64,000 nt of DNA from Hemerocallis citrina (taxonomy: Eukaryota; Streptophyta; Magnoliopsida; Asparagales; Asphodelaceae): NCBI GenBank assembly GCA_017893485.1, contig CM030368.1, forward strand, positions 114,241,720 through 114,305,719. Reading direction: 5' to 3'. Position 1 is the stretch's first letter. Each line of letters begins with the position of its first letter. Both the position numbers and the translations under genes were made by a program. The notes under the pieces are model-generated. The model was not told the DNA's origin. It saw only the letters and a list, made by a program, of their open reading frames with translations, and ran no database searches. Positions 22,526 through 33,639 of this stretch are shown one piece after another.

Positions 22526-24750
22526 GTTGTTGCAACAACCCTTGTTGCATTATTGTCGTCGCCGCATTTGCTTCTTCGTATCGTCTAATCGTCAATAAGG
22601 CAAGCATCTCTTGTACACACTTATTGTTCATGTACAAGCACTTTCTTTGAACTCTCGCAAGTAGTATTCCTATTGATTATCATGTCTTGAAACTATTATT
22701 GTTCATGATAAATATCCTTTATAAATCTCATTGTTACACGCCTTGTGATCTTTCCATGTTTAAATCAATCGTGATACACATTGAACCGTTCCATTTGCCT
22801 CCATTGGTTCAATACCCACCGAAAATTCGTAGATTTCGTTGTCACCATATACATTTCATGAACACGAATCAGAGTCATAGATGAATATGTGCCTATAGAT
22901 AAATATAGCGATTTGAATGAATGTTGGTTGTATGTAATACCATGACTATAATGGTAAATTTATATCATAGAAACGTTAATTTCCATCATGTTTAAAAATA
23001 GGAATCCAATTAAATTACGAGATGAGAATGTATGTTCAATCTAGGACATAAAACCACATGTTGTAAATTGTAATTGTTACAATTGCAAATAATACATTCT
23101 GCCCTACTCTTTGCTCCAACTTGGAGTCAGATTTTGACCTAGTTATAGATAAAATTAATTAAAACTTGTTAAATAAAAGTTGTAGCCCTCTGTGTCTGGA
23201 ATCCAGACCATCTAACAGTTTTTCAATCTAACTTACAGATTGCAAGATATTCAGATTCTACCACTGTACTATCTTAATTCCAGATTCACTGTTTTATAAA
23301 TACGTCGTCATGTTCAATTAATTAAAATAGTAGGTTAACTTAGAATTAGGACCTGAGCATTTCAAGAATGTAAATGAATAATACCAGGAACTAGATTATA
23401 ATTTTTGTAAGAATTTTAATTAAGCTTTTAGTCGAATTATACATGTAATAACTTGATACTGAGTTGCTTCCAGAATAATGGACCTGTAATGAATTAACTA
23501 TTAGCATAGTTATTGTAGTCGAAATGTATCGTGTGAATATGTGTTGGAACCGGTTGGGAGTCTAGTTTGTAGAATCTCTGAAGGAACCTGATTCACTTTC
23601 CTGTAGCAATAAAAAAGTTAGTTTATGTACAACAACGTATTGCTGTCCAGAATTGTATTTTCATGTTTTTGAATATAGGTATGTCTAAATTTTGCATCAA
23701 CGAATTGCAATGCATACCATTCATTGCATGGACATTGATACCTCTTTGATATCATTTCTTGGCACCCGTTCCATCGATTGCACAAATGATTTAAATTAAT
23801 AAAATGAAAACAAGCCGGGGTAAAAAGCAGAACAACTTAGTAATAGGTAATATAGGAGACTGTACTCGGAGGAGGGGCCCGTGTTTCCCGTATTTATTAC
23901 TGATATCATATATTATTTTATCGATTGGTTGCAGATTACTAACTACAGTATCCTAACAATCGTGTAATGTATTATTTACCGATTACTGTTTATTGATTAA
24001 TGATTATTGTTGCCGAGTACACAACCCTGTAGAATTCACCACTATAGTCGAAACATTCACTTGATTGTATGCACCCGAACCTGTGGTATGGGACGCACTG
24101 TTGCGTGCATTAGATTAGTTAATAAAAGATTGATAGACTTAAGATTGACACTGGGGATTGACCCTTGCATTTTGCTTATTGTTTATTATTACCGACCGTC
24201 GTATTATTGAATATTGCATATCAATTGATTGAACTACATGATTATAATTGCATCTTATTGTCCTTATTGATACTGTACATGTTTGTAATGCCCTCTTTGT
24301 TTTCTTCTACATCATGTTTATTACTTGCTACCACTTTCTGCCTGTAGCTTGCTCTCATGGGTTCCACATCTGTAGATGTTGAGATTGCAGGTATCACAGA
24401 GGAACCAACTGAAGGACTTGGAGAACAGATTTTCTAGAGAATGGAGTTGAATCATTAGTCTGCAATAATTGTTTCGTTCATGTTATCTTATTCCCAACAT
24501 TGTTGTTCTTATCATACACTATATTATGGGCTTTGGTGACCCAAAGTTTATTTTCTTCCAGATGTTGGTTATTTATGAGACATTTCAAGGGTTATTTATG
24601 TTGATGTGATTATTTCATAGCATGCATGGTTGTTGTTATATTTCATATTGTTAAGTAAACTGTTGCAGCTTATGGATGATGTACACATCATGCGCTGGGT
24701 CTTGGTTACGTGCCCGTATTTTCGTATTTTTTGGAAAGCGGGGCGTGACA
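22526..24750 (+). mobile_element. 3' segment of LTR B1
   Basis: Continuation of B1 after the nested B2. It includes stress-LTR-like AT-rich leader sequence with recurrent 'ctagtttgtagaatctctg' and 'gctgtccagaattg' phrases, the core variant at 24081-24097, and the conserved end 'ttatggatgatgtacacatc' about 80 bp before the terminus. No gene seen. Confidence 0.7.
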
Positions 24751-24755
24751 CCTAA

Positions 24756-25039
24756 TGAATCTCCCAGTAGTTCTTCCATCTTCTTGGTTCTCGAACCTAT
24801 GTGGTTCCATGACTCGACCATCTGGATAGGACTTGGAACTACATTTACTGGATTCCCGCCTATGACTTCAGCTTGTGGCATCTAGTTCCTATTGACTACT
24901 ACGAATGCTCCCTTCATCTGGTGCATCTCGGTGAATCATCGCCTCGACAATGAGATCGCCATCGCTGGCTCTGCTACTTCATGCCTTGACTCCTGTGTTG
25001 CGTGTTTGCCTCTACTGACGTTTGGCTCTAGGCTTGCCA
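24756..25039 (-). pseudogene. Element E: start of RT and decayed upstream coding
   Basis: Adjacent to the B1 insertion, the minus strand reads KKMEELLG and then, after a shift, RFIRPSASLG. This is the beginning of the RT domain (compare [16 protein letters not shown] in TK1). Further right the frame MPQAEVIGGNPVNVVPSPIQ and a stretch from MASLEPNVSRGKH up to 25039 are open but not recognised. The piece is cut at 25040 by LTR C2. Confidence 0.5.
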
Positions 25040-25691
25040 TGTAATGCCCCGAATTCCAAATACAGGTAATTCGTAGCACAAACAAGATCTTTTACTTCAA
25101 ATTCGTACAAATTTATAAGGAGCTAGGTTTGCCCGTTGACACGTGCCTACGGCACGTCTTTGAAATGGTGCACCTGGTCTGATTATATAAAATAGTTTTG
25201 GAGGTCCAACAAATTAATTGAAGTAGCAAGCAAATTATATGAGGAAGCAGTATATCTACATTTAAGCTCAACCATCACCTTATTGATCATTAGCTTGAAC
25301 TTACCTGAAATGCATATAGCTTGTTAGAAACACTGCATAAAGTTTTTTTTAACTTCACATCACTTTTAGATGCTTGTAATAGTTATGCAAGGACATTATC
25401 ATATAGATTTTATAGAGCTTACTCTAATCCCATAACCACTGTGAACATGTCTAAATACAATGGTAACACAAGTGTAGGTGTGAAGGTATCTACGATACCA
25501 ATAATCTAAACAATTGTTTGTCTGAGAGTCGGTTTGGAATTGAAATACCTCTTATTATTATTTCAACCAAAATGAAATACATGAAGTTCTCAAAACTGTA
25601 ATCCAAGCTAATCATTTCTTTTATCTCCACTTTGTCTCCCCGTTGCACCTTTATAAAAAAAAAATCAAAATGGATAAATAACAAATTTACT

Positions 25692-26122
25692 TTAGCTTTC
25701 TTTCTTGAGTGGAGAGTTTGCACCCTTCACTGGTAAACTCCAGTCATCCCAATCCTATAAATCCAAGCATACACTAAAAATTCTTATATGTTATGTTATC
25801 CATGGTTTCTAATAACCAGTGAAGGAAACAATTCACGATAGTATTTTCTTTTGTAGTAAAGAAATCAATGTTGCATAATTGCCAAGTTATTTTAGGTTGC
25901 TGGCCAACTTACCTGTCCTGCCATAGTTTGGAAGCCCAAATTGAGGCCACCAAATAATCAATCTCTCACTTGCATACACCTTAAATCAAAACCAATAAAA
26001 AACTCATCAAATAAATCACCAAATTAAAAAATTTAAAACCCAAAAATAAAACAATCATACCTCTCTGAACTTAGATCCCATGCACACACAAAGCTCGAGT
26101 CAGCAAAAAATTGAGCAATCCC
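25692..26122 (-). pseudogene. Captured host gene fragment (three exons) in the Helitron
   Basis: Minus strand exon 26122-26061 (acceptor GTGCAG, donor GTATGA) reads GIAQFFADSSFVCAWDLSSE. Exon 25968-25913 (acceptor GCAAG, donor GTAAGT) continues in phase as SERLIIWWPQFGLPNYGRT. A last exon from about 25754 reads DWDDWSLPVKGANSPLKKES then TAA at 25694-25692. Between the second and third exon the phase is off by one as spliced from the visible AG, suggesting decay. I do not recognise the protein. Gene fragments with introns retained are typical Helitron cargo. Confidence 0.5.
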
Positions 26123-26384
26123 CTGCACATGAAAAATTAAAAATTAGAATGAGAATTCGGTTAATGAGATGAAATTAGAGTCATTGCATCGCATATAAGG
26201 CTTTCGATTCGGTGGAAGGGAGTCGCCGATACGGAGTCTCTTGATATTCACGCTCGATTTGGTGGAGGGGAGTCACCGATACGGAATTAGCAGCGGATCA
26301 GATTTCGGCGACGACCTCTTGATTGGGGTTGGACAGTGGATTTGGATTTGGATTTGCTTTGAGATTTTCAAATTTCAAATATTA

Positions 26385-26595
26385 AATTATTTATTTTTTA
26401 AAAATTTTATTTATTTTTTAAAATTTTTTTTATCTTTTTTTATAATTTTTTATAAGTTTTTGAATTTTTTGATTTTTTGAATTACTTTTAAAGTTTTTAA
26501 TTTTTTTTAGTTTTTAAGTTTTGAAGTTTTTTAATTTTTATTTTCTTAATTTTTTGAATAGGAGAAAGAAAGAGAGAGAGAGAAATAATTAAATA
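26385..26595. repeat. T-rich low-complexity tract and (GA)n
   Basis: Nearly pure T/A with T runs, then 'gaaagaaagagagagagagaaat' at 26563-26586. Within the Helitron; no coding value. Confidence 0.8.
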
Positions 26596-26916
26596 AATAA
26601 AGGTGTTGTTTTGTGTGGGGGATTTGAATTTGAGTTTTGGGGGAAAACTTTTTGGGGGGAAATGTGTTTTGTGAGGTTAGATTTGGGCCTTCAATTTTGG
26701 GAGGATTGAAGGAGAGCCAGTTGATAGCTTTCTTGGTGTTTTATTATATAGATCTAAAACTTTTTATTTACAACATGTTCTTTACAACAGCACAGCAGAA
26801 TTAAATGAATATAGTACAATCTGTAATAATAAAAATTCTTCAATCTAGTAACAACTCATCATAATGACTTCAAGCCAATGCCAAGTCTAATCTTGCATCT
26901 GGAAAACTATGGGCAC

Positions 26917-27118
26917 GTCAGTTGCATACAACTGACGCAATACTATAATACAACGATTCTTTAACTTTAGCGAACACAAACTTGAATGCACAAGAAAGTG
27001 TGAAAAGTGACTATCCTAAACATGTCAGTGTATGATATGACTTAATGCCTAATGCGGACATTCACACTACGATGATACTAATACATACTTTTCGGATTCT
27101 ATGCATCCCATGCTACAT
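26917..27118 (-). promoter_or_regulatory. Shared LTR 3' module in C2 (core and hairpin)
   Basis: Core ATGTAGCATGGGATGCAT on the minus strand (27118-27101). The hairpin GTCAGTTG-TATG-CAACTGAC (26936-26917) is a perfect 8-bp stem, about 165 bp further 3' in LTR sense. A 'gagggattgaaccctata' phrase precedes the core. Confidence 0.55.
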
Positions 27119-27237
27119 TGTTCTGAAGGCAAGCCCTTACCGTACTCCTCAATATAGGGTTCAATCCCTCGTTATAAAAATTCTAATACAGTAACAAAAT
27201 CAAGTTTTAGACATTTCATGGGTATGGATTCTAGTTC

Positions 27238-27495
27238 TGGAATCCACCGTCAGACTATACAGAATCCTCGTCGTGTGAACATCCCACAAGTGCCGCTCTA
27301 GTCCCGGTATATACATATATATTGGTGATCTGCCTCCCATCCGCCTAACTATTCATGATTCTGGAATTCAGCATCAGATCAATCGTAGTCCTGGATTTAA
27401 TTGAGGCTCTTTTCACCCCTCAAGCAACCATAGCCCAAGAATCCACCGTCTGACTGGGACTATAGTCCAGGAATCCACCGTCAGACTATATGGAA
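27238..27495 (-). repeat. 'ggaatccaccgtcagact' repeats in LTR C2
   Basis: The phrase occurs at about 27239, 27438 and 27470, with a weaker copy at 27361 (ggaattcagcatcagatc). They lie in the variable slot 5' of the core. Confidence 0.6.
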
Positions 27496-29061
27496 GCGCC
27501 CCACTTACGTTTGCCAAAATTTCATCACATCTTTCCCTAGTGTCTTTCCTCAGGTTTAAGTATAATTACCACAACCTAAAGCTAGCTTACCCCACCGGAC
27601 TTAAATCAACACACGAGAAAATATTAGCCCACACTGGATACTTCTCAAATCAACTTGTCGGTCTCTACGGGTCTCGCTCAACTTCTAGATTCCAACAACC
27701 ATCTCAAAGTGAGATCACATAGGTTACATCTAACCTCTTATAAAAATTTCCATTCATTAAACCTTTTTTAACTTCTTTTATCCATTCTCTTATTTATCAA
27801 ACATGAAGTAACCAACTTCTTATAGTAACATTCAATAACACGTGATGAGTTAAAACCCTTATAAATATCACATGTTTAACATTCCAACTTCATACTTTAA
27901 TTATCCCTTAATTTCTCATAAGGTACATCTTACTAACTTTCCAATTTTAAATCCAATTTTATACGTAGTAAAAGTTTTAAGACAACTAGATAAAAGACAT
28001 CAACCCAATGGTATTATAAAAATCATATAAATTTCAATACTACTCCAAAAATAGATTTATTAGTTTTATAGGAATCATGAATGAGTCTACTACAACTTTG
28101 TAGTTAAGATCATCCGCATTCATCCTCAATTACTTCGTCTAAATTTATTTGCAAAACCATAGGTTCACAATCCGAAAACTGCAGCTCATGCTACTTGTAA
28201 AAATCACAGAATATTATATACTTCATGAAACTTTGTGTTCTTTTGATCAATTTAAAGGTATAAAAGTCTACTATAACTATGTAGTTATAATTTTCCCCAA
28301 AATATTGTGTCTATAACCCTGAATTCTTTGAAAACTATAGTAGGGTCGAAATGTTATATAGACTGCCACTGTTCAATCTTGTAAAATTCACTATAAATTA
28401 TATTCTTCATGAAAAATTAATTTCTTAGACTCTAAAGAAAGGATAACGAGTCTACTTCAACTTTTTAGTTTTGACCATTCTCAAAATACTTCATCTAAGA
28501 TGCTGAAATGATCAAAAAATTAAAATGTATACAAATTTCCAGTAACTAGTCAAACGCCAACCAGTCCTAAGTTTGGATTTTATTAAAATAGTAAACGACA
28601 TCCAAATATTGTGAAATTTTTAGGAGATATTCTTGACATGTACGAGATGCTTCTATAAAAATTTTAGCTCTAGATTCCATATAGTTTAATAGATATGATT
28701 TTCTAAATTGCAACTAAAATTTAAAACAACAGCTTCAAATGTCCCCAAATCAATCATATCATAATTTCACACATTCAATCAACAACAAAGAATCTAAACA
28801 TGAATGCTCAATCTATATAAGTTATCATGCATCTAAAAATTCACACATATCTAACATTCTACTAATTAAACTATATTAGAATGTTGGATAAACAACCACC
28901 TTAAATGTAGAATTCCTAGTAGTAGAACCCCTAAAAAATACTCCAAAGCACCCCAAAAAATTTGGCCAGCCTTCCTCTCCTAGCAAAACCGCAAGCTCCT
29001 CCTTTATTTATGTTTTGTTTTTGTTTTGATTCTAGTGTTTTTCATGACAAAATGAGTGATC

Positions 29062-29069
29062 TATTTATA
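29062..29069 (-). promoter_or_regulatory. TATA box of LTR C2
   Basis: Minus strand TATAAATA within CTATAAATAG, about 200 bp before the interruption of U3 at 29266. Confidence 0.45.
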
Positions 29070-29778
29070 GGATGAATGAGTGGTCTAAATGACTCCCCAC
29101 ATCTCAAAATAACTCCCCACTTCTTCATACTCTCTCCCACTCACACACTCACACCACTCACTCATCCCACTCCCTCCATGTGCAGCCAAACATTGGAAAG
29201 AGTGCACAATGCACGTGTGCACGTGTTTTGTATATTTTTCATTCTACTCTTATTTCATTACTTTATGTAGTACCCCTAATTTCCAATATGATATCTCAAA
29301 AATACGGGGCACAATTCCTATCATCCACCTCAATGTAATAGTAAATATAGCCAAACAAAAAAAAAAATTCAACTTTCACTACAACAATTCTTTACAAAGC
29401 ACAGCGGAAAATAAACACCTTGAATTCCAATTTTTTTCTTTTACAACACATTCCAAATCCCAAGCTGTACGTACCTACCTGTAAAATAGGAGGCTAGAGA
29501 TAACCCTAACCTCCAAAACTACAGGGGTCAGCCGTAAGGGTGTGAGTGGCCTCAAAAGAAATACAATATAAATAAAACAAAGGATGAAGTCATAATCAAC
29601 ACATACCAACAGTAGTAACTAATGGAATATGAAATAGCAATAAATAAAGCATGAAAACATCAAGTGAAACTAAACTAAGTGTCAAGTGTAGGAAAACAGG
29701 AAACAAACATGCATAAAACCAAGTCAAGAAAACACAAATGTAGTATGATGATTCTCTAATGCACACTTGTCGGATTCT

Positions 29779-29855
29779 ATGCATTTCATACTACATAGGT
29801 CCGGTGCAAGCCCTTATCGTTCTCCACTTTATAAGGTTCGATCCCACGTTATGAA
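29779..29855 (-). promoter_or_regulatory. Shared LTR 3' module in C3 (core)
   Basis: Minus strand core ATGTAGTATGAAATGCAT (29796-29779), followed on the plus strand by 'ggtccggtgcaagcccttatcg' and 'ggttcgatcccacg', the same neighbours as in C1. Confidence 0.5.
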
Positions 29856-29884
29856 ACTATCATACTACAATGACTACTACAAGA

Positions 29885-30180
29885 TTTAGACATTTTGCAA
29901 GTATCGGTTCTCCCCCTTGGAATACTGGAGGCCAATCCCACTCACGTGGATCATTCTGTAGTTTATTTCATCTATCATCCCGGAATACTGGGGATTGCCT
30001 CACTCTGCAGGACATCCTGGAACCCTCATTGCACAAACATCTCATGAGTGTCGCTCTCGTCCTTGGAATACGGGAGACCAATCCTACTCATGTGGATCAT
30101 TCTGTGGCCTATTTCTTCCATCGTCTCGGAATACTGGGGATTATCTCACTCCTCAGATCATCCTGGAGTCCATAACTCAC
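29885..30180 (-). repeat. Imperfect repeats in LTR C3 with 'ggaatactgg' phrases
   Basis: 'ggaatactggaggccaat', 'ggaatactggggattgcctc', 'ggaatacgggagaccaat' and 'ggaatactggggattatctc' alternate with 'gtggatcattctgt'. The period of the pair is about 165 bp. A 24-base stretch at 30156-30179 is matched exactly, in reverse complement, inside TRIM TR1 (32564-32587). Confidence 0.7.
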
Positions 30181-32025
30181 GTTTGCTGCCATTTCATCAT
30201 ATCACAATTCTAGAGCTTGTATTTATATTTATTAAGTTCATTTTATTAACCACAGTTCCTCTAGAGTTGGTGTACCCTACCAGACTTAACTGATCAACAA
30301 TCAAGACCACAACTGGCCAAACCACAAAATCTCAACTACCAATGACTAGGGTCCCACTCACCCTCTAGAGACTCACAACTCAACTATTCAACAACTCTCT
30401 CATTTAAACTTCTTAATTTCGTTGTCAGTTCGTTCATAATTAGAAAACTTCTTAAAAATCAATAAATCCAAATCCATCCGAAAACCCACAAATTTTTAGC
30501 TGAAATAAGATATTAAATCCATTAAGTAACTGAGAATCATATTTTGAAGTCGTAGAAAATCACATAACATCAATTCCTTCAAAAATCGTATATATTTCAC
30601 TTTATAAAGTCATGGAAATACAATTTAAATCCTATTATAATCAAAATACAACTCTCTGTAAAATACTGTAATCTGTAGCAAAAACTTCATCTAAAACAGT
30701 AGATCAATAATCCATAAGTTCTAAGAAATAATCGTTTAAAGAAAACGACAAAAAACTCAACAAAACAGCGGACGGTCAACCGACATGCTAGGTCAAAAAG
30801 ACAGCGGTCGACTGTCAAGTGAGATTTCCAAACCCAAAAGAATTTCAGTTGACCGTTACCCACAGTTCAAAATGGGGCAGTCGACCGACAGTAGATATTC
30901 GGCCTGCTCTGAAATTCGTGCACTTTCAATCTGATATATAGTTTAATCATAGTAAAATCATAAATTTGTAAAACAAAAATCTTGAGATGCTCAAATACAA
31001 CTTTTCTAACATACTGGAGTGTATAAATCATATCAAAACCTCATTAATTTCATAAAAGATCACATTTTTGACAAATTCATCATATCAGTGTATATATATA
31101 TATATGTGTGTGTATATATATAGGTGTTTTTAAGCATTAGAAACATCAAGAAAGTCATCGTATTTAAGCAGTATATTGGTCGAATCAATCTCAGTATCAA
31201 ACAACTCAACATCCAATCAAAAACATCAGAAAACACAAAAAATAAAATTTCGGCTGAACATCCATTGGACCGAATCCAAACCCCAGTTCAAAACCCCAAA
31301 CTTGATCCTTTTGACTTCAAAAGAAACCCTCTTCCAACTTGTTCTACATCTACAAATAGTTAGATTAATTTCTCCATGATTATAGACAATTACGACATGT
31401 ATTAATTAAATTCTTTTCATCGAAATACCAAAACAGATCATATGTGCGTGCATACACAGGAAAGAAACATCTTTTATTCACTTCATGCCTTATACATCAT
31501 ACAAACTCAATATATCCAATCAAATCAGTAAGAATATAATACAAAACAACATAATCATGATTTCTATTAGGTTCTTTAACAATTTCAAGTCATCTATGTA
31601 GGGTTTTAATCATCAATAGCATAATTTTCATTAAAAGTTTCAATCTTTATTCATCCATACATCAACAATTCATTATATCATCATATAATTCTCTAACATG
31701 CTTTCTAGTAGACAAATCATCACATACAACATGCATAGAACAGTAAGAAAGCAAGCATATGTGTCACGCCTCGCTTTTCAAAAAGAGAATACGGAATACA
31801 GATACGTGACTAAGCCCAGCGAATGATTTTTATCATCCATAAACTGTAAGGATCTTTACAATATTTCACAAGAATAATCAGAGTAGGAAGCAAGAGAAGT
31901 CAACCACGCATGCATATATGAATCAATATACTAACAGGAGTTTACATGAAACAAAATATAATAATCTCAAATAAACCAGGTCTGAACAAGTCAATTATCA
32001 TGGAACCATTGCCCAATACAAAAAT

Positions 32026-32519
32026 TGTAATACCCCGTATTTCTGAGATATATATATGGTTTGAAAAATATATATAAAGGATTTGTAACTTGTCCTATAG
32101 AAGTATTCTATGGGATGGATTTATAAGAGATTTAGAATTGATTTGAAAGTGGAATTGTTTGAAATCTGGTTTGAAAGAATGATTTGGTTTGTGAACATTG
32201 GGGGCCCACCGGTTTAGAACAGCACACATGTGCTTGTTGAGACTTGTTCTCTCTCACATGACGTGGGGAGAGAAATAGGTGGGGCCCGCCATACTTGAAA
32301 AAGTATTGTTCGGTAGGGATTTGAGTATGGATTAAATCCCACATCGAATATATAATTGAATAAAATACTATATAAATAATATGTGCCAATGATCATTAGT
32401 CACCAATTCGGTTAACCACCTTTTGAGAGGCAGCCTGTGGTGGGCAGTTGTACTACATAGTATCTAATTTGTCTATAAAATTGTATAAAATTGTCCGGGC
32501 TCGGGGCAGGGGCGTTACA
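32026..32519 (+). repeat. 5' LTR of TR1
   Basis: TGTAATACCCCG...GGGGCGTTACA. Contains TATAAATA at 32371-32378, giving a U3 of about 345 bp. Also contains the facing phrases GGGGGCCCACC and GTGGGGCCCGCC. Confidence 0.9.
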
Positions 32520-32521
32520 AA

Positions 32522-32535
32522 TGGTATCAGAGCCA
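32522..32535 (+). other. Primer binding site of TR1
   Basis: TGGTATCAGAGCCA, complementary to the 3' end of plant initiator-Met tRNA, two bases after the LTR end. The same motif is used by TK1. Confidence 0.9.
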
Positions 32536-32544
32536 GGTTTCGAC

Positions 32545-32826
32545 GCCGAGGGTGTGAGAGCAGTGAGTTATGGACTCCAGGATGATCGGCGGAGTGAGAC
32601 AGATGGACAGAGATCCACAGAATGATCCCGGCGGAGTGAGACAGATGGACAGAGATCCACAGAATGATCCCAGAGTGGGGTCGGTCTCCAGGATTCCAAT
32701 GGGGTCGGTCTCCAGAATTCCAAAGACGAGAGTGACGCTCACAGAAATGCTCTACATCGGCTAGAAAGTAGATCCTGCACTAGATTGTGCATGCCCCGTG
32801 CTCATCAGCGAGGACGCTGATTTCTG
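32545..32826 (+). repeat. TR1 interior: captured LTR-C sequence and small tandem repeats
   Basis: A 42-bp unit (from 32588 and 32630) with 'ggagtgagacagatggacag' is followed by a 24-bp unit (32676 and 32700) with 'ggggtcggtctccag'. 32564-32587 and neighbouring phrases match LTR C3 (30046-30180) in inverse orientation. No open frame is conserved. Confidence 0.75.
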
Positions 32827-32838
32827 AAGGGGGGGTGT
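32827..32838 (+). other. Polypurine tract of TR1
   Basis: GAAGGGGGGGTG immediately before the 3' LTR (32840). This is the expected plus-strand primer. Confidence 0.8.
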
Positions 32839-32839
32839 A

Positions 32840-33333
32840 TGTAATACCCCGTATTTCTGAGATATATATATGGTTTGAAAAATATATATAAAGGATTTGT
32901 AACTTGTCCTATAGAAGTATTCTATGGGATGGATTTATAAGAGATTTAGAATTGATTTGAAAGTGGAATTGTTTGAAATCTGGTTTGAAAGAATGATTTG
33001 GTTTGTGAACATTGGGGGCCCACCGGTTTAGAACAGCACACATGTGCTTGTTGAGACTTGTTCTCTCTCACATGACGTGGGGAGAGAAATAGGTGGGGCC
33101 CGCCATACTTGAAAAAGTATTGTTCGGTAGGGATTTGAGTATGGATTAAATCCCACATCGAATATATAATTGAATAAAATACTATATAAATAATATGTGC
33201 CAATGATCATTAGTCACCAATTCGGTTAACCACCTTTTGAGAGGCAGCCTGTGGTGGGCAGTTGTACTACATAGTATCTAATTTGTCTATAAAATTGTAT
33301 AAAATTGTCCGGGCTCGGGGCAGGGGCGTTACA
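32840..33333 (+). repeat. 3' LTR of TR1
   Basis: Same 494 bp as the 5' LTR with no difference seen by eye. The minus-strand 85-codon frame through both LTRs gives the same translation. Confidence 0.9.
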
Positions 33334-33639
33334 AAAATAATCCAACAGATACAATTATTCAAGAACAGCAGCAAAAAAAATAAAGCAAGAACTCCAGCAT
33401 CTAGAATCTCATATCACCTACTCCATCTGGCAGCTGATCTCCAAAATTTGCAATTTAGCAAAATTGCAGGAAGAGGAAAAAGAAAACAAACTTCCGTCAA
33501 TGCAAGTTACGAGCCGCTTGTAGTGCAGGCACAAGTACAGGAAAGAATAAACTACATATCATGGAATAGACATGGCAATAAGATAGAACAACTAGCATGA
33601 ATCATGAACAGAATCAAGTAATGAGATAACAAGGATATA

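Larger units (their letters stand above)
17721..24750 (+). mobile_element. Solo LTR B1, inserted in the RT of element E
   Basis: It starts TGTAACCCCC and ends GGGGCGTGACA, with perfect CCTAA duplications at 17716-17720 and 24751-24755. It is 7030 bp long including the nested 3498-bp LTR B2, so the LTR itself is about 3.5 kb. Excision rejoins the RT reading (RFIRPSASLGVAPIFF). The first 266 bp are duplicated head to tail (17721 and 17987). A TATAAA at 18255 is followed by a GC-rich leader (18460-19010). No internal region remains. Confidence 0.85.
25123..26752 (-). mobile_element. Probable non-autonomous Helitron inside LTR C2
   Basis: On the minus strand it starts TCTATATAATAAAACACC (26752, preceded by A). 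It ends with a hairpin ACGTGCC-GTA-GGCACGT (25157-25141), a 14-nt spacer and CTAG (25126-25123). This is the plant Helitron signature of 5' TC, subterminal hairpin and 3' CTRR. The base after CTAG is C, not the expected T. No terminal inverted repeats or clear target duplication. Removing it rejoins LTR C2 sequence (GTACAAATTTATAAGG with AAAACTTTTTATTTAC). No Rep/helicase is present. Contains captured exons. Confidence 0.6.
25040..29265 (-). mobile_element. LTR C2, interrupted by a Helitron and then by LTR C3
   Basis: The plus strand starts TGTAATGCCCCGAATTCC, the reverse of an LTR end ...GGGGCATTACA. It shares the C1 order of landmarks: poly(A)-like motif (26751-26770), GTCAGT hairpin (26917-26936), core (27118-27101), short repeats (27238-27495), long AT leader, and TATAAATA on the minus strand at 29069-29062. 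LTR C3 has inserted into its U3 at 29266 and the remaining U3 is not found, so no target duplication can be given. Confidence 0.65.
32026..33333 (+). mobile_element. TRIM-like non-autonomous LTR element TR1
   Basis: 1308 bp with two 494-bp LTRs (32026-32519 and 32840-33333) that look identical throughout. It has perfect AAAAT duplications (32021-32025, 33334-33338), an initiator-Met primer site, a polypurine tract and only about 320 bp inside. No gag or pol, so it must use enzymes of another element. Identical LTRs indicate very recent insertion, the youngest event in the window. Confidence 0.92.

Noticed and set aside
24756..25039. A complete gag start for element E (MASLEPNVS...)
   Set aside because: The stretch leads within about 90 codons into RT and has stops; no gag motif is present, so only the RT start is called.
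29870..30293. Overlapping plus-strand frames of 72-101 codons
   Set aside because: All read through the 'ggaatactgg' repeats of LTR C3; open in several frames due to periodicity.
32132..33210. Two identical 85-codon minus-strand frames, possible duplicated gene
   Set aside because: They are the same stretch in the two LTRs of TR1.
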